Part shown: in pieces, positions 1-13,072 of the stretch | Position numbering within the stretch: position 1 is the first letter of the stretch | Layout of the letters: the number at the start of each line of letters is the position of its first letter | DNA from: Certhia americana | Taxonomy: Eukaryota; Chordata; Aves; Passeriformes; Certhiidae | Length of the DNA: 64,000 nucleotides | NCBI GenBank assembly: GCA_018697195.1 | Contig: JAGMWU010000052.1 | Location: 41,160-105,159, forward strand | Direction of reading: 5' to 3' | The notes under the pieces: generated by a model | What the model saw: the letters and a program-made list of their open reading frames with translations, nothing else | Told to the model about the DNA's origin: nothing | Databases searched by the model: none | Made by a program: the position numbers and the translations under genes

Positions 1-1134
1 CACCTGCACTGGGAGCTGGAGAGGTGTCTGGCTGTTTGCTCAGAAATGAAAGCGCTGAGAATCAATCATTTGTTTACATTGTAGGACTTGTTGAAAATCA
101 ATTGGCTCCACATGCTGCAGATCTGATTGCATTTTGTTAGCGGTCACAGGGAATGGTTTTCCCTTGACATGTCTGTGTTTGTGGTTTCTCCAATGCATCA
201 GTTGTACCAAGCTTTTAGGATAATTGAGACTGAGCAACAATCCCCTTTATAAATATTAACTCTGATATGCTTGGGAAACTCTGCCTCTCCTGGATGAATT
301 TTTAACTAGCTTTTTAATCTATTGTTCCTTGTTAGAACAGCAGGAGCATTCCTTGGTGCCTGTTCCTGCCTCCCCAGCTGCAAGAGAGTGACATCCCTGC
401 TGAACTTCACTCCCAGGGCAGAGTCCCAAAGCCCCTGGTCCCAGGGCAGGGCTCCTGCTCCTGCCCTGCCCTTGGGGACAACCCCGCAGAGCAGGGACAC
501 AGGGCTGGGAGCAGCCTTACAGGGGCTCAGGAGAAGTTTGGTTCCTCCCAAAGGGACTGGTACACAGGGATAAGTTTCCATGTGGATCCTTGGAAGTTTC
601 CTGAGGTGATGCTTGGGACAAACAGAGCCCAGGAGCAGGGCAATATGTTGGAGCAGATGCCTGTCCCTGTGCCCACCCATCGCAAACAGCCCAAGTGATG
701 CAGCCTCAGCACCCTCAGAAAACTGGGGAGACAGCCCTGTCTGAGCCAGGGGAGCTGGGGGACCCCGGCCAGCCCCAGAGCCCTGCACACAGCGATGGAG
801 GGATGTCCCCCGGGAGGGTGTGCTGGGCTCGAGGAACTGGGAAGGCTCTGGAATGGGCTCCTCTCTGCAGCAGGGGCTGCCAGGCCCTTCTGAGCCCTCC
901 TTCCTCCTGGAGTTTGGTTCTGCAGAACAGCCCGTCACAGTCCAACAGCTCTGGCCTGGCTCAGCTGAACTGTTTCTTTTCCCCCACAATCAGATGTTGC
1001 CCTCTTTAATATTATCTGAACATCTGTCAAATTGTGGATCTTTTTGTGAAACCTCTGTACAGGAAGAGACAAAAGGCAGCAGGGATGCTGTTGAAATGAA
1101 AGCTCTGCTTTACATTTCAAATGCCCTAACAGAT

Positions 1135-1175
1135 TTTTCTTTTCTTTTTTTTTTTTTTTCTTTTTTTTTTTTCCT
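1135..1175. repeat. Poly-T / pyrimidine tract
   Basis: Long T-runs broken by single C bases. An AATAAA occurs just after it on the plus strand (1188-1193), but no transcript is evident. Confidence 0.8.
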
Positions 1176-2429
1176 CCTTGGATTTTTAATAAAAGCTTTA
1201 AACAGACCTTTTATTTAATGGTGGTTGCTTGCCAAAGGACATGTCAGTGGGGATGTGAGGAAGCTGCTGCATTCAGAGGTTGCACAAGTCACTGCCCCAA
1301 CTAGGCTTGGTGTTCCAGGCTGGTGCGTGCCTGTTCCAGTGGAGTGGCTGCTGATCTTCCACAGGGACAGGATGGATGGATTGCCTGGAGAACCCGGGCA
1401 CGTGCTGCCAGCATTTGCCTAATAGGCACCTCACAAATGTGTCCTGGGAGCTGAGCTTGCCTCCTGAGCAGCTGCTGTTTCTCTCCAGTAAGTATGTAAA
1501 GCCTAGCACATTCCCAAGTGCTGGAGGTTTTTGCTGGGGTCCAGAGGCTGCATGCTGCCACTGTGGCTGGAAGATCCCCAGGGGGAATTCCAGAGCTTCA
1601 TGATACGAGCAACATCAAATGAAATAACTATTCTTGGGCACTCAGGCAGTACTTTCAGGTTTCTAAGCAGTCTGTATCATGCTGTGGCTATTATTAAAAT
1701 GCTCCTGTTGTCAGTACAGTGCAGCTTGCTCTGAAGAGTGCACAGAGATTTAAGCCCAAGAAATCCATGTAATGTTCTCACGGGCCAGGCTGGGGACAGT
1801 AGCATTTATCCCAAGGGGAGCTGGACCCTGACACAGCTCTGCCCCACTCCGTGCTGTCTGCCCCTGTCTGGGGCCGCAGAAGATGGCCAGGGTGACCAGG
1901 AACCACAGGGCACTTGCACCACATCCCGTTTCCTTCTTCTGCCCCCCAGTGCTGTGGAGCCTTGCCCCACAGCCAGCCCTGGCACACTGCAGGCTGGAAA
2001 CAGTTCCTGGAGTGCTCCTGGCTCACTCTGGCTGGGGGCAATGCACGGCACCTCCTTCGCAAGGAGGAAAATTAAATTCCTGGTGCCAGGAGGACTCTTA
2101 GCTGTTGGGAGCCCTTCCTCAGCCGCCACTGGCCCAGCAGAGGGGGGAGACTCTGGCTGGCTGTCCTGCCAAACAGCTATACCCACATTTCAGTGCTTGG
2201 GGAGGGCAGGTTATTTCCTGACTGCTTGGCATGGTTGCAGATTTCAGTGGAAAAGCTAAACCAGACAGACTGTGGAGTGTCACACTGTGTTAGCTCTGTG
2301 CAGAGAAGAGTTGTCAACCCCCCAAACAAGACACGGGAGAAGCCTGGAACTGACACGGGTGCTGGTGTGTGCTGAGGCAGGGGCTGGGACACCTTCCTGG
2401 CTGCCAAACTCGGCGTCAAAGTCTGCAGC

Positions 2430-2720
2430 CTGAACCAAGGTGATGGAAGTGGATTTATTTAAATTGCCAGGATAAATTAACTTTTAAAGTCACAGTGAAA
2501 AAGTCTGTGCTGCAAATAAGGGCCATGAATATTCAGGCACATGTACTCATTGAATTAGTTTGTTGCAAACATATTTGGAGGCAGCTGTTCATTTAATAAT
2601 CAGGGATAATCACAGAAATAGGCGACCGGTTACTCCATCTAAATTGCATGGTTAAAATTATAATTTTATAACTCTATCTCAGCAATTAGATTTAATAGCT
2701 GTGGAAATCCAGCAAAACCC
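2430..2720. other. AT-rich island, candidate conserved noncoding element
   Basis: Sharp switch from GC-rich flanks to unique AT-rich DNA with many TAAT/ATTA cores, an atgaatattcaggcac word and no repeat structure. Such composition is typical of vertebrate noncoding enhancers; conservation is untested. Confidence 0.35.
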
Positions 2721-4890
2721 AGTTGAGGGAAAGCTGTTACTCCTTTAGTGCAGAAAAGCCAAGGTCAGGCTAGGGCTGCCCTCTTCCCACACCAGAGACA
2801 CAGGGCTGGGGCTGTTTCCAATGCTGCCCAAAGCACAGAGCTGGGACTTCTGGGCTAAACACCCTAATTCCAGCACTGAACCAGGCAGGGGTTGGTTTTC
2901 TTGGCATTTCCTGTCTTCATTACAATATTTGTCCCAAGAACAGATTAATTCCTCTCATTCTTTCTGCCTTTCCAGCCTTTTGTCACAGGAATGCATTTCA
3001 TAGGACTGTAATGTGTGATACTTGCTCTGAGTTATGGCTCTGCCATACGCTGTAAAAGTTTGACTCTCTCAGTATTGTACATTTGGATTCTACCCCTGCA
3101 GGCTATAAACAACCCAAATTACCTCTTTCTTTAGCTTCCAAGAGGACTAATCCCCTGTCTAGTGCTTTATCAGTCAGTTGAGAAAGAGTGAGACCAACTT
3201 GCCAATCCAAACAGAATATATTGGAAAAACTGTATCTCCAGAGCACGGCCCTGTCCATAACTCACCAACCAGCTCAGCCAGGGGAACCTGGTGCTGCTGT
3301 CACCTCTGGGTCTGTAAGGGACCAGCAGCACCACCCAGCCACCATCATCCCTCCTGCCCCATCAGCCTCTCCTGCAGGAAGGGTGGAATGGTGAGGGGTG
3401 GTCAGCTGCTGGCTGAGACCCTTTCAACAGCCCAAAGCCTGTGCTGGTGATGTGCTCAGTGTTGCCAGCAGCTTTTGCTGTCCCTCCACCACTGCCCAGG
3501 GTCTGGCCTGCTGTGTGCTGAGAGCTGCAGTGGGCAGGGAGCTGCACTGGGGACACTCTTTGTGGGGTGGGGCTCTCCCTGGAAAAGGAAGCCAGAATTC
3601 ACCACAGCCACCATGGGAAGAGACATCCTGGCCCCCAAGGGTTCCCTCCTGCCCACAACAGGCATTTCCTTGGCTTAGCTGGAACTCCTCTCCAGCACCA
3701 GGCCAGCGTGGTTGCTCCAAGGTTTAAGACGTTATTAGAAAATGAGAGGTTAGAGCATGTTCCAGAAGAGAAGGAAATTTATTGTTGCCCTGGCCCTGCA
3801 GCAAAGCAAAACTCAAATAACCCAGGTGCGGGGAGGACGATAAATCCCTGCTGGCAATCACACTGCTAAAAGGATGGTGACAGCCACAGCAAAGTTTGGC
3901 CAGTTAATATTTCTCATATCTGAGTGAGAAAAATAGCTACATTTAAAATGATATCTCTGCTGAATTACACAAGGAGAAAGTCCAGATAGCTGTAATGCCT
4001 TCTAAACACCTTGCCACAGGAGGTGCTGGTTTGCAGAGGGCTCCTGGAGCAGCAGAGGGTCCCAGGGGTCTCCTCCCCACTGTCTGAAGGATCCCTCTGG
4101 GTAGGGAGCTCTCTGCCCAGTCAGCCCTGGTGCCACGTCCTGCCCTGAGCCAGGCAAGGGTGTCTCATTTGAAAAGGGGAGAGCAAGATGAGGAGAGGGA
4201 AAGGGTGAGGAATGAGGGCTCCAACAGGCATCAGGTGGTTAAAGCACTCGAGGGGTGTGAGAAGAGGGGCCCCACTGGTGTGACCAGACAGTGACTGTGT
4301 GGGTCAGTGAGCTCAGCACCGGACAGGCACGATTGAGTGCTGCTGCTTCTGAGGGGATGAGGAGGGTACCCATCACCCTAAGAGCTCTAATTCCTTTTCT
4401 CATTTAAAGACTTAATTATGAGAAACTTCCTCTCCTTAATTTGTATTTCCAGGCAGTCACTATTGTGAAGCCAGACTTGTCCACTGAGTAAAGGTACTTG
4501 GCTGGGGGTCCTGGGAACAGCAGGGAACACGAAGCAAAGGAAGCATTTCAGCTCAATGTGTGCTATAAATTTTCAATGTGTTTTTGTTTTATGCTCCAGG
4601 TGAAGGCTACAGAAGCCATCAATCCTCTTCCTGCTGATCCTGAGCTGCTGGTGTGCAGGCAGGCTGGGCAGCATCTGGCTGGGACACCCCTGATGGGCCG
4701 AAGGCGATGGAGTGTCCTGGACCGTTTTGGTTTGCCTCGAAAAAAATATTTTCCATTAACAGAAAATACAAGCCACTGAGGGATATTTGGATCTTCCTGA
4801 TCTGATGCCTGAAATACCTCGCTGTCAGCCTGCAGAGAGCTCTGATGCCAGCACAGCTCCCCAGCACAGCTGCCCTCTCCTCCTGCCGCC

Positions 4891-4910
4891 ACGTGATTCA
4901 TGATTCACGT
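4891..4910. other. Near-perfect 20-bp palindrome
   Basis: ACGTGATTCATGATTCACGT departs from a perfect palindrome only at the A/T choice at positions 7 and 14. It also contains a GATTCAT/GATTCAC direct repeat. It lies at the edge of an AT-rich island (4890-5110). Confidence 0.35.
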
Positions 4911-6214
4911 CTCTGCCATTAGCCTGTTAATCCAGCACCTTGCTCCAGCCACACCACGGGGGAGGATTTATGGTTCTCACAGATCAATTTCATTATCCCG
5001 GGAGGAAAATCAGCATCTTGTTATGGATAAAATGACAATAAATGAAACGGCCATTAATTTACGATCTTGCCACACAGTGGCACTCAAACAGATTCCCATT
5101 AATGGCTTGTTATTATCACCTCCCATACTGAGCTAATAACAGTTCCTGGGAAAAGCCATGCTGAGCACTGGGAAGGGGCTGCTGCCGGGTGTGAGGGATG
5201 CCAGCCCTGCCCCACAGTGGTAGGGCAGCCCCCAGCCCCTGTGCTCTGTCCTGCCAGGCCAGGGAGGGAGGCAGCAGCCAACCCTGGCATTCTGCAGGGA
5301 GATGCTGCTCCGGTCCCTCCATGGGATTTGGGATTAAGAGGCTTTTGCAAAGGCACAGGGAAAAGTGGGGCTGGGCTGGCTGCGTCCTCTGGGGACATGG
5401 GACATGGGGTACATCTCTGCAGGGACATTGGGGACCCTCATCCCATGCTCCTCTCCATCCCCTTGCACCGAGGATGATCCCAGGAGTGTCACCTGCTGAC
5501 AACAGAGTTCTGCTGGGCTGCAGTTTAATTTTTGATGCAGGTTGATCCCACTGATGGCAGATGAGTTTGTGGATGGTTGCAGACCAAGGCCAGGGTGGTC
5601 CTTGCCTGGCTGAAGGCTGCAGGGCCCCCACTCTCCCCCAGGGCCACCCCTGTGACAGGCAGCAGGAGCAAGGTGCAGTGCACCTGTGCTGGTGGGGATT
5701 GGTGTGTGGGACAGAGAGAGGGTGCCAGGCACAGAGGGGAGGAGGAGCTGCCAGTTGGGAGAGAGCTTCCTGGAGAGTGGGGTAAAAACCTGATTTTTGT
5801 ATTTGCTTGCAGTTCAAAAAGCCCAGAAACATTGGCTTGACATTAAATGATTTTTCAAAAACTTCTACAAAGCAGAGAGTACCATGAAACACAGAACAAA
5901 GGGCAGCCTTTTTGTTGGGGAAGTGCTTCATTAGGTCCAAAATGGAGAACTTAACATCCTTACTGAATTTGTTCTTTTCCAGAACATTAAAGGCAACAGG
6001 TGGAAAAGGACCAAAACTTCTCCATAAAATACCTTTTGAAAGCCAAATAAATTGACAAACCAAACTTTGCCTGCAAATTTGCCTCATTGCCACAAAATGT
6101 TTCATTTTAGTAATTGCACCAGGCAGCTCTCCCACGCCTGCATGGTACCTGTCCTGAGCCTGGGTGGAATTCTGAGCTGGCTTGGGCAGGGTGAGCAGCT
6201 CCTGGGGGCTGCCC

Positions 6215-6266
6215 CCAAACTGCCCCAACCCTGAACTGCCCCAAACTGCCCCAACCCTGAACTGCT
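6215..6266. repeat. 26-bp tandem duplication
   Basis: Two head-to-tail copies (6215-6240, 6241-6266) differing only at the last base. A further pair of 'catgctggcagag' words follows at about 6284 and 6304. Confidence 0.75.
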
Positions 6267-6389
6267 CCAGCCCCGGGGCAGAGCCATGCTGGCAGAGCAG
6301 CCCCATGCTGGCAGAGCTCAGGGCCAGCCAGGTCAGCACAGAACAGCCACATCTGCTGTGCCTAAACTGTGTCAGGTACATTTTGCTAA

Positions 6390-6690
6390 ACACATTTTTT
6401 GCATGACAAGTAAACGTGTGAGGAGCTGATCTCCATAAACAGTTTTACAGTAATACAACAGTACAAATAAATACTCCAGCATATCTCCCAGTGTCACTTT
6501 TATTTACAGTTAAGTGACCTGCTATTACTGACCCCTCTGCCACAAATGCCTAATTGAGAGGAGGCCACAGAGTAATCAGGGCTGGTGTGAGAGTGCATCA
6601 TGCTAAATAATTCATAACGAGCTCTGTGGTTCTTGCAGTGATATATGTAAATAGGAGCTCTGCAGTTTGCAACTTAAAGTCTGGGTTATT
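6390..6690. other. AT-rich island, candidate conserved noncoding element
   Basis: Unique, complex AT-rich sequence with TAAT cores (ctaattgag, agtaatcag, ctaaataattcat). No open frame of interest. Confidence 0.35.
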
Positions 6691-7591
6691 TTATGAATTT
6701 TAAAAGGAGAAAGTCTTCATTCTCTGGTGTAGAATTGAGAGGAGTTTCTGTTCCCAGAAGTCTCGTCCCCAGGAGCCAGCTTAACAGGCTGAAGCAGAAA
6801 GAGTTTGCTCATGGCCTCTTCCTGCATGAGCACTTGAATCTGTTTGCTCCTGTGTTTTACCTGTGGCTTCATGACAGTGCCTGTGGGAGCAGCTGCACAT
6901 CCATAGGATGGAAGCTGGCACCCCAGGGTGGGAGCAGAGCATCAGCACCTAAGAACATTGGCAGGGTGTCCTTCCCTCACATCATCCAGCTGCAGGGATC
7001 TCAGCCCAAAGACCCCAGCTCTGAGTTTCTCATCAGCTCAGGAGGGAGTCAGTTTGCCACCTGGACCAAAGCCAGCAGCAGATGCCAGGCTCTTTCTCTG
7101 CATCCTGGGGCCAAAGCTTGTGAGGCAGGGCTGAGCTCCCTGGGGAGTGTTCGGGATCCTGCCTTGCTGAGCCCCATGCACTTGTTACAGCTCACATGAG
7201 GGAAGTATTTACCTTTTATCCCACCTTTTAATTCAACATCATATTTCCTCTCCTTTATGAGAATAGGATAAGAGGAGCTCCCAGACTGTCTCTTGAAGAC
7301 CATTTATTATTTATTCATTCTGTTTCTACCTTGTTTTTCTGTCTCTCCTTATTTGAGAATTGTTCTAGTCCTTGATATTACTCCTGTCCCTCTCTAGTTC
7401 TTACCTATTCCTACAATATCCTCCAGAGATAGGGTAATCACTCCAAGAAAATTGACTTACATTCAATGGCAAAAAGCCTCATTAAAACCCAAGTAAGGCT
7501 CCCAAAGGTACCTTCTGTTCCTCAGAAATATTCAGCAAAGCTCATCCTTCCAACAACACGTGCTGAGGGGTTTCAGTGCTGCCCAGGGTGG

Positions 7592-7625
7592 GCTGTGTGA
7601 GAGCTCCTCTGTGCTCTCACACAGC
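7592..7625. other. Perfect 13-bp hairpin with 8-nt loop
   Basis: GCTGTGTGAGAGC at 7592-7604 is exactly complementary to 7613-7625. No following T-run or gene context gives it a function. Confidence 0.45.
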
Positions 7626-8120
7626 ACGTGGCTGAGGGGAAGCTCGGCTGTCTGGCACTGTTTGGGGAGCTCTCCCTCCCTCACTGGGGTTTTGCTTCCC
7701 TAGAGTTCAGGGTGCTGCCTGCAAGCCTGGCACCTTTCCTCTGGGCACCCCCTGGGGTCCCTTGGACCCTCCAGCTGCCTTCCAGACCATCCAGGGGGGC
7801 ATTTAGCAGTCCCACCTTCTCCCAAAAGCCTTGCTGACCTGCTGAGATACACCTCGTGGTCCTGAGCATGGGGCTCACCCTGCCCTGTGCTGTCACCTGC
7901 TCCTGTCCCAGGGACACATTGCTCTGAGCCAACCCACTCCAGGAGCCAGGGCAGCTTCCCCAGAAGATGTGAGGGGTGGTCAGGCCTCTTTCCCCTCTTT
8001 GTGGCTTTGCTTCTTGGATCCCATGTGTGTCCTGCTCAGTGGCTACTGCCCCGGGCCCTTCCTGAGGTGCTGCTATTTCCTGAGCTGGTGGCACCTTCTG
8101 TAAATCACTGCTTTGCTTAT

Positions 8121-8250
8121 CCCCCTGCCCTTCCCAGCCCTTCCCAGCCCGGTCCAGCCCTTCCCAGCCCTATCCAGCCCTTCCCAGCCCTGTCTAGCCC
8201 TTCCCAGCCCTTCCCTGACCTTCCCTGCCCTGCCCAGCCCTGCCCAGCCC
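8121..8250. repeat. 10-bp minisatellite (ttcccagccc)n
   Basis: Thirteen 10-base units in exact register, consensus ttcccagccc, with variants such as tatccagccc and tgcccagccc. Pyrimidine-rich on the plus strand. Confidence 0.9.
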
Positions 8251-10676
8251 TTTCCATCGTGTGTTCATGAGCGATGCTGTGTGTTCACGGATGCTGCCTT
8301 CCCCGGGAGCTCCTGCGTGCACAGGATCTGCCCCAGCCCGGGGGCAATGCTGCTGGGGCAGGGGGGAGGCAGGGAAAACGGGACAGGGAAATTCCCTTCG
8401 GCTTTAGCTTTTCTTAATGGCACCTGAAGGTTTTCCTGGATTTCAAGTAACACTGAAGCAGGTGTCTGTGTCCCCTACAAGCACAGCGTGGGGTGGTGGT
8501 GGCAGTCAGGGCATCCCTTGGATGCAGCAGAAGTCTCAGAACTGTCATTAGGGGATGGCTAAGGAGCAGGGCTGCCCCAGCCAGGGCTGCAGCTTTGTTC
8601 CATCACATCTGGGGGCTGCCAGGGGCTGCTGGGCTACTCCTAGCCAGTGCTGGGCACCCACTCACCTGGGACACCCCTGTGTCTGGGTGCTCAGAGGGAG
8701 CAGCGTCCTGCAGGGGCTGCTGCTGCTGTCACAAAGCCAAGCCAAAGCTGGCAGTGTGGGCTTTGCACCTGAGGCATTCCACACCTTGACATTCCCTGAA
8801 GGGAATCCTTCAGGAAGAGTAAATGATGCTTGTGTAGTGTTGTCCGGGAACAGTGAGGCTGGAAAACTTGCCTAAAAATAACTGAGAAAGTCAATCTCTC
8901 CTCCTCCTGCAGCAAAGGAGTAATTACTGCTTTGTAAAGCTTTTAATTTTTTTAACATTGCATATAAATACTGCTGCTTCAGAGTTCAGAGGCAGGGATT
9001 TTAAATCTAATCCACATTTAACAAGGCTATTAAAGAAAATGTTTAAGCTGCCAGAATTTAACTGATTAAAATATTTAATAAATCTTACCCCAAAAAAGGG
9101 GGGAAAAAAAAGGAAAAAAAGCAGCAAGGAGCCAAGATCACATGGCTTTTATATGTGCACTACTGAGAGTGCTTTAATGGGAAATGGAAACCCAAAAGAT
9201 TGCAATAATCCTGCCAAAAAGACCCAAATGTATTATAAAAATGTTTAAAGCTCCATTTGAGTTTTTCTAATTAACTTGGTAATGACACTGGCATTCTCAC
9301 TCGATCAGACTCCTGGAAGATCAGATGCCTCTCCATTGCTGGAGCAACCTGAGAGTGGTGGGAAAAGCAAGAAGCCTCTCTCCTCCCCAGGGAACCAGGG
9401 CGTTGCTTTTAAGGCTTCCCTTGCCTGGGAGGGGGATTCAGGGGTCTGTCTTGGCTCTTCTCTCCCCCTGGGTGCTGAAAGGTGTCAGTTTTCTGGCACA
9501 GAGGAGCATCCTGTGGGATGCAGTTTGCTTGCCAGCTGGCAGTGCCCTGGGAGCTTTGTGCCAGCCCTCCTGAGCCCAGTCCCTGGTCCTCCCTGCCTCC
9601 TGCTCTGCAGCTCACCCAGTTAGGCATTTTTTAGTTTTGAGATGAATATCTCTTAAATCCTCTGGAAGAAGTTGGGGAAATAAAAGTGTTTGGATCCTTG
9701 TAGGTGGGACCTGTTTCTGCAGGCACAGAGGGAGGAAGAGACACAAATGTAGTGGAGGGACACTGGTGTGAACTGGGAGCAAGTGCTTTGGGATCAGCCT
9801 TTACTGGAGCCATCTGGGGCCAAGTGCATGGTCAACACGATGTCTGCAGCATCCCCTGTGGCCTGAGGTGCTGAGGGCAGGACAGGGCCCTTGCTGGAGC
9901 TCCTTGCCAAGCTCCTGGCCTTGTGCTGAGGCTGCTCTGGAAACGGGGGAGGCATCCCAGTGAATTAGCAGAGATGCACATTTTGAGGCTGTGTTTTTTG
10001 TTGTCTGATTCAGAGGAAGGCCCCCAAGCTGCAGTGTGTACTCTGCAGGAGATGGTCACTGTGGAAATTCTAAGGTCACGGCAGAGCCATACAATTTCAT
10101 GGTTGGAGGCTCTGGCAGACACCTGGTGCTGAGGTGTTAAGTGTTGTAGGGGAAATGACACAGGAGTGGGAATGCACCTGAGCAGAGGCTCAGCCCCAAA
10201 CACCAAGAGTGTATCCTGAGCTCTGGTGATGGTGGAGCTGGACCTGCTGCTCCTCCAGACATCCCACCTGGACAAATGCTCAGGTGGGTTGCAGCTCTCT
10301 GAGTGCTGCCATGTGGGGTTCCTGCCTCTCCTGACACTGACACCCCTGGGTTCTGCTCTTGCTCCCAGCCTGGGCACAAAAGAACAGACCTGAAGCAGCA
10401 CTGAGTCTCCAAATGCCCACCAGAACTGACCCAAGATCATGATTTTGTCTGCTGGCTCAGCACAGACAGCTATTGCTCTCCTCCCACCTGCACAGGCACC
10501 TGCATTTCCAGTTGCTTCCTCTGCTTTACCTGCAGACAGCAGAAACCTTGCAGCCAAAGCTGTGTTTTTCTTCCCTGCCAGCAGTCTAAGCACAGCTGGA
10601 GCAGGGCTGTGGAGGGGCAGGAATGCACACAGGGCACTGAGCCCAGGTGTCCTCGCTGTGGAGGTGGCAGCAGCAC

Positions 10677-10740
10677 ATCTCCTGGGCACACAGGAGATTT
10701 CCTGGGCACACAGGCACCAGATTTCCATCTGGTGCCTGTG
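10677..10740. other. Two adjacent hairpins sharing a direct repeat
   Basis: Hairpin A has 8-bp arms at 10677-10684 and 10691-10698 with a 6-nt loop. Hairpin B has perfect 14-bp arms at 10709-10722 and 10727-10740 with a 4-nt loop. The word cctgggcacacagg occurs twice, at 10681 and 10701, linking the two. The structure is probably a local inverted and direct duplication. Confidence 0.5.
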
Positions 10741-12519
10741 GAAGGTGATGGATGCACCTGTAACAGATGCAGGGCATGCCCAGTGTGTGGCCACAGCTCC
10801 CTGAACAAGTCTGCAGTGACAAGTGTTCAGACACATTCTTGTGCTGTACAAATTGTCTAACACTTGAAGCTGTCAGACAGGAATCCTTTAGCCAGGTGTA
10901 TTTTGAAGATATAATCTCCACAACCCAGCCGTGCTGCCTGCAGTCTGACAGTGGTGACAGCAGCTCCTTGGGACTCTGCTGTGCCATCACCCTGTACCTG
11001 CTCCCCCCAGCCTGGTGCTGTGCCTGCTGATGGGGTTTGATTTCTCGGTGTTCTCCTCCAGCCCAGAGAAACTTTATTTTCTTAGCCACATCTCTTGGCA
11101 GTGTTAATCTGAATTATTAAAAAATGAGATTTACTACCACTTAAAGTTTTCATTCAGAAGCTTTTTCTCAGGCTGTAGATCTGTTTCCTTGCCGTGTTTC
11201 AGCATTTCAGCTCTACAGGATGGTGTGCCTGGCTCAGGTCTGCTGGCAGGAGATTCTGCAGGGCCCTGCACTCACATCTGAGGCAGATTTGGTTCTAATC
11301 CAGCTCTCCTTGCTCAGCTCCTACTTCCCTGAGGAGCAGTGTGGTGCCCATGCTGGCTCAGCTGGTGCACTGGGTGTCCAGATTAGGACATCTGCACATG
11401 TTTAAAGATGCTCTGGAGGAGAGGGGGCTCTGGTCCTGCAGGATGTGCTGCTGTGGGCTCTGGGGCAGATGTGCAGGGATAGTACAAAGCTGTGAAGGAT
11501 GTGCTGTCCACTGATGAGTGCCTGCTGCCCTGGCCTGGGCAGTGTGGAGCAGCTCTGGCAGCAAGGGGCTGAGTTAACAATCATCAAGGTGTTTGCCTAA
11601 CGCAGCAGCTCCACAGCTTCAGTGGAATTCACAAAATCTGTCTCGGAGAATTCCCTGAATCATTGCAGCAGAAGCTGAACCCCCTTGGCGAGCCAGGGCA
11701 CAGCCCTTCCCCTGGCAGCAATAATTTATGTTTCCAGAGCATCTCTCCTGCACGGAGCCCAGCTGAGGGGTGGCAAAGGTGGGAGTGTTGGGGGCAAACT
11801 GCACTCCCACCGTGCCCCCAGCACTGCTCTGGCCAGGTTTGCTGGGGGTCAGCATGGAATTGTGCTCCCTTCCCAGGGATATGCTGTCATCGGCTCTGCT
11901 GTCACTGCTGGGGAATTAACACTCAGCTGAAGCACCATGTGGCTCCCTGATGAGAATTTGACTTGTGCTGAAACACAAGAAAAGCCCAAAGGAGGAAAGC
12001 TTAGTGGACAAAATGGGCAAAGAGGGATGTGAGTGATTTTGCCTTTTAAAACACAAACTGTTTGAAAATTAATTCTGGTACTTGTCTATGGAAATGGGAG
12101 CTGTTTCCTTGGTCTGAATTTTGCCTGAATAATATCAAACAAATAGCACAAGAAGTTTGAAAAAAGAACATTTTCTAAAAAGCAGCATTTTCCAACCCTG
12201 CTGTGCCTGCAGTGCTGCCTCTGTCCCCAGAGCAGGCAGCGGGCTGGGCTCAGGTGCCTGTCCCTGCACACCTGGGCACGGCTCTGTCCTGCTCCTCCGG
12301 GCTGGCCCGGGCTGTGACCGGCTCTGCAGCCCCAGGCTGGCAGCGATCTGCTGCCACCTGCACCTCATCCATGGCATTCCTGCCTCGGCAGCACCTCCCT
12401 AGGGGTTTCACACCTCCCTTGCTTGTGCTAAAGAGGTTTCACTATCAAACAGGGGTAGATACTCTGAAAAACAAGATACTGATGCAAGTGTTGAGCCGCT
12501 TTATTGGCTTGTTCACGTA

Positions 12520-12780
12520 TTAGCAGCTGTGGCTCCCTTCCTGCTGCTTGTACTCTGAATAGATTTTTATTGCTTAATTCTCAGTAAGTGAAGTGCTAGC
12601 AAATTGTAAAATCCTATTGCTTAACATGTAGCATTAAGTATTGAACTAGCAAAAGAATCAATTACAGGTTTGGTCACTGATTAGCTTGACTTTTTATGGA
12701 ATTTAACGTCAAGTCTCATTATAATTCTGCTCTTTAATTCCGGAAATAAAGCACATGTGGGGAGCTAATAGCTGAGAGTG
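12520..12780. other. AT-rich island, candidate conserved noncoding element
   Basis: Unique AT-rich sequence with repeated TTAAT/GCTTA words; ends where GC-rich DNA resumes near 12780. Confidence 0.3.
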
Positions 12781-13072
12781 ACTCTGCTCCAGCTCTCCTG
12801 CTGGGGGGATGCTCAGTGCTGTGCTGAGGTTTCATCTGCTCCCCACCTCTCCATCAGGGCAGGGCCAGTCCTCAGCTTCCATCAGTGCCCCCAAGTCCTG
12901 CAGCAGACACAACTGAGCCCGAGTCTGTTTCTCTGTTCTCCTCACCCCTGGAAGTTCCAGGGTCTAGCTGGTGGGCAGGGGACAGGTGGCCCTGATGCAT
13001 CTTGGTGTGTCTCCTTTGTACCTGCTCGCCCCATGATTCCCGTGGGCTGGGAGAGCCAGCACTGTCCCTGGT

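Larger units (their letters stand above)
1..8120. other. Intergenic region, left part
   Basis: GC-rich CpG-poor DNA alternating with AT-rich patches (2430-2720, 3885-4010, 4890-5110, 5800-6110, 6390-6690, 7200-7500). The longest open frame of the window (5116-6393, minus, 425 codons) lies here but has no recognisable domain, is partly made of the 26-bp duplication, and is not called as a gene. Confidence 0.6.

Noticed and set aside
9832..10863. 343-codon minus-strand open frame
   Set aside because: No domain, low-complexity Cys/Pro/Ser-rich translation, covers two local hairpins, and overlapping frames are equally open; typical chance frame in GC-rich DNA.
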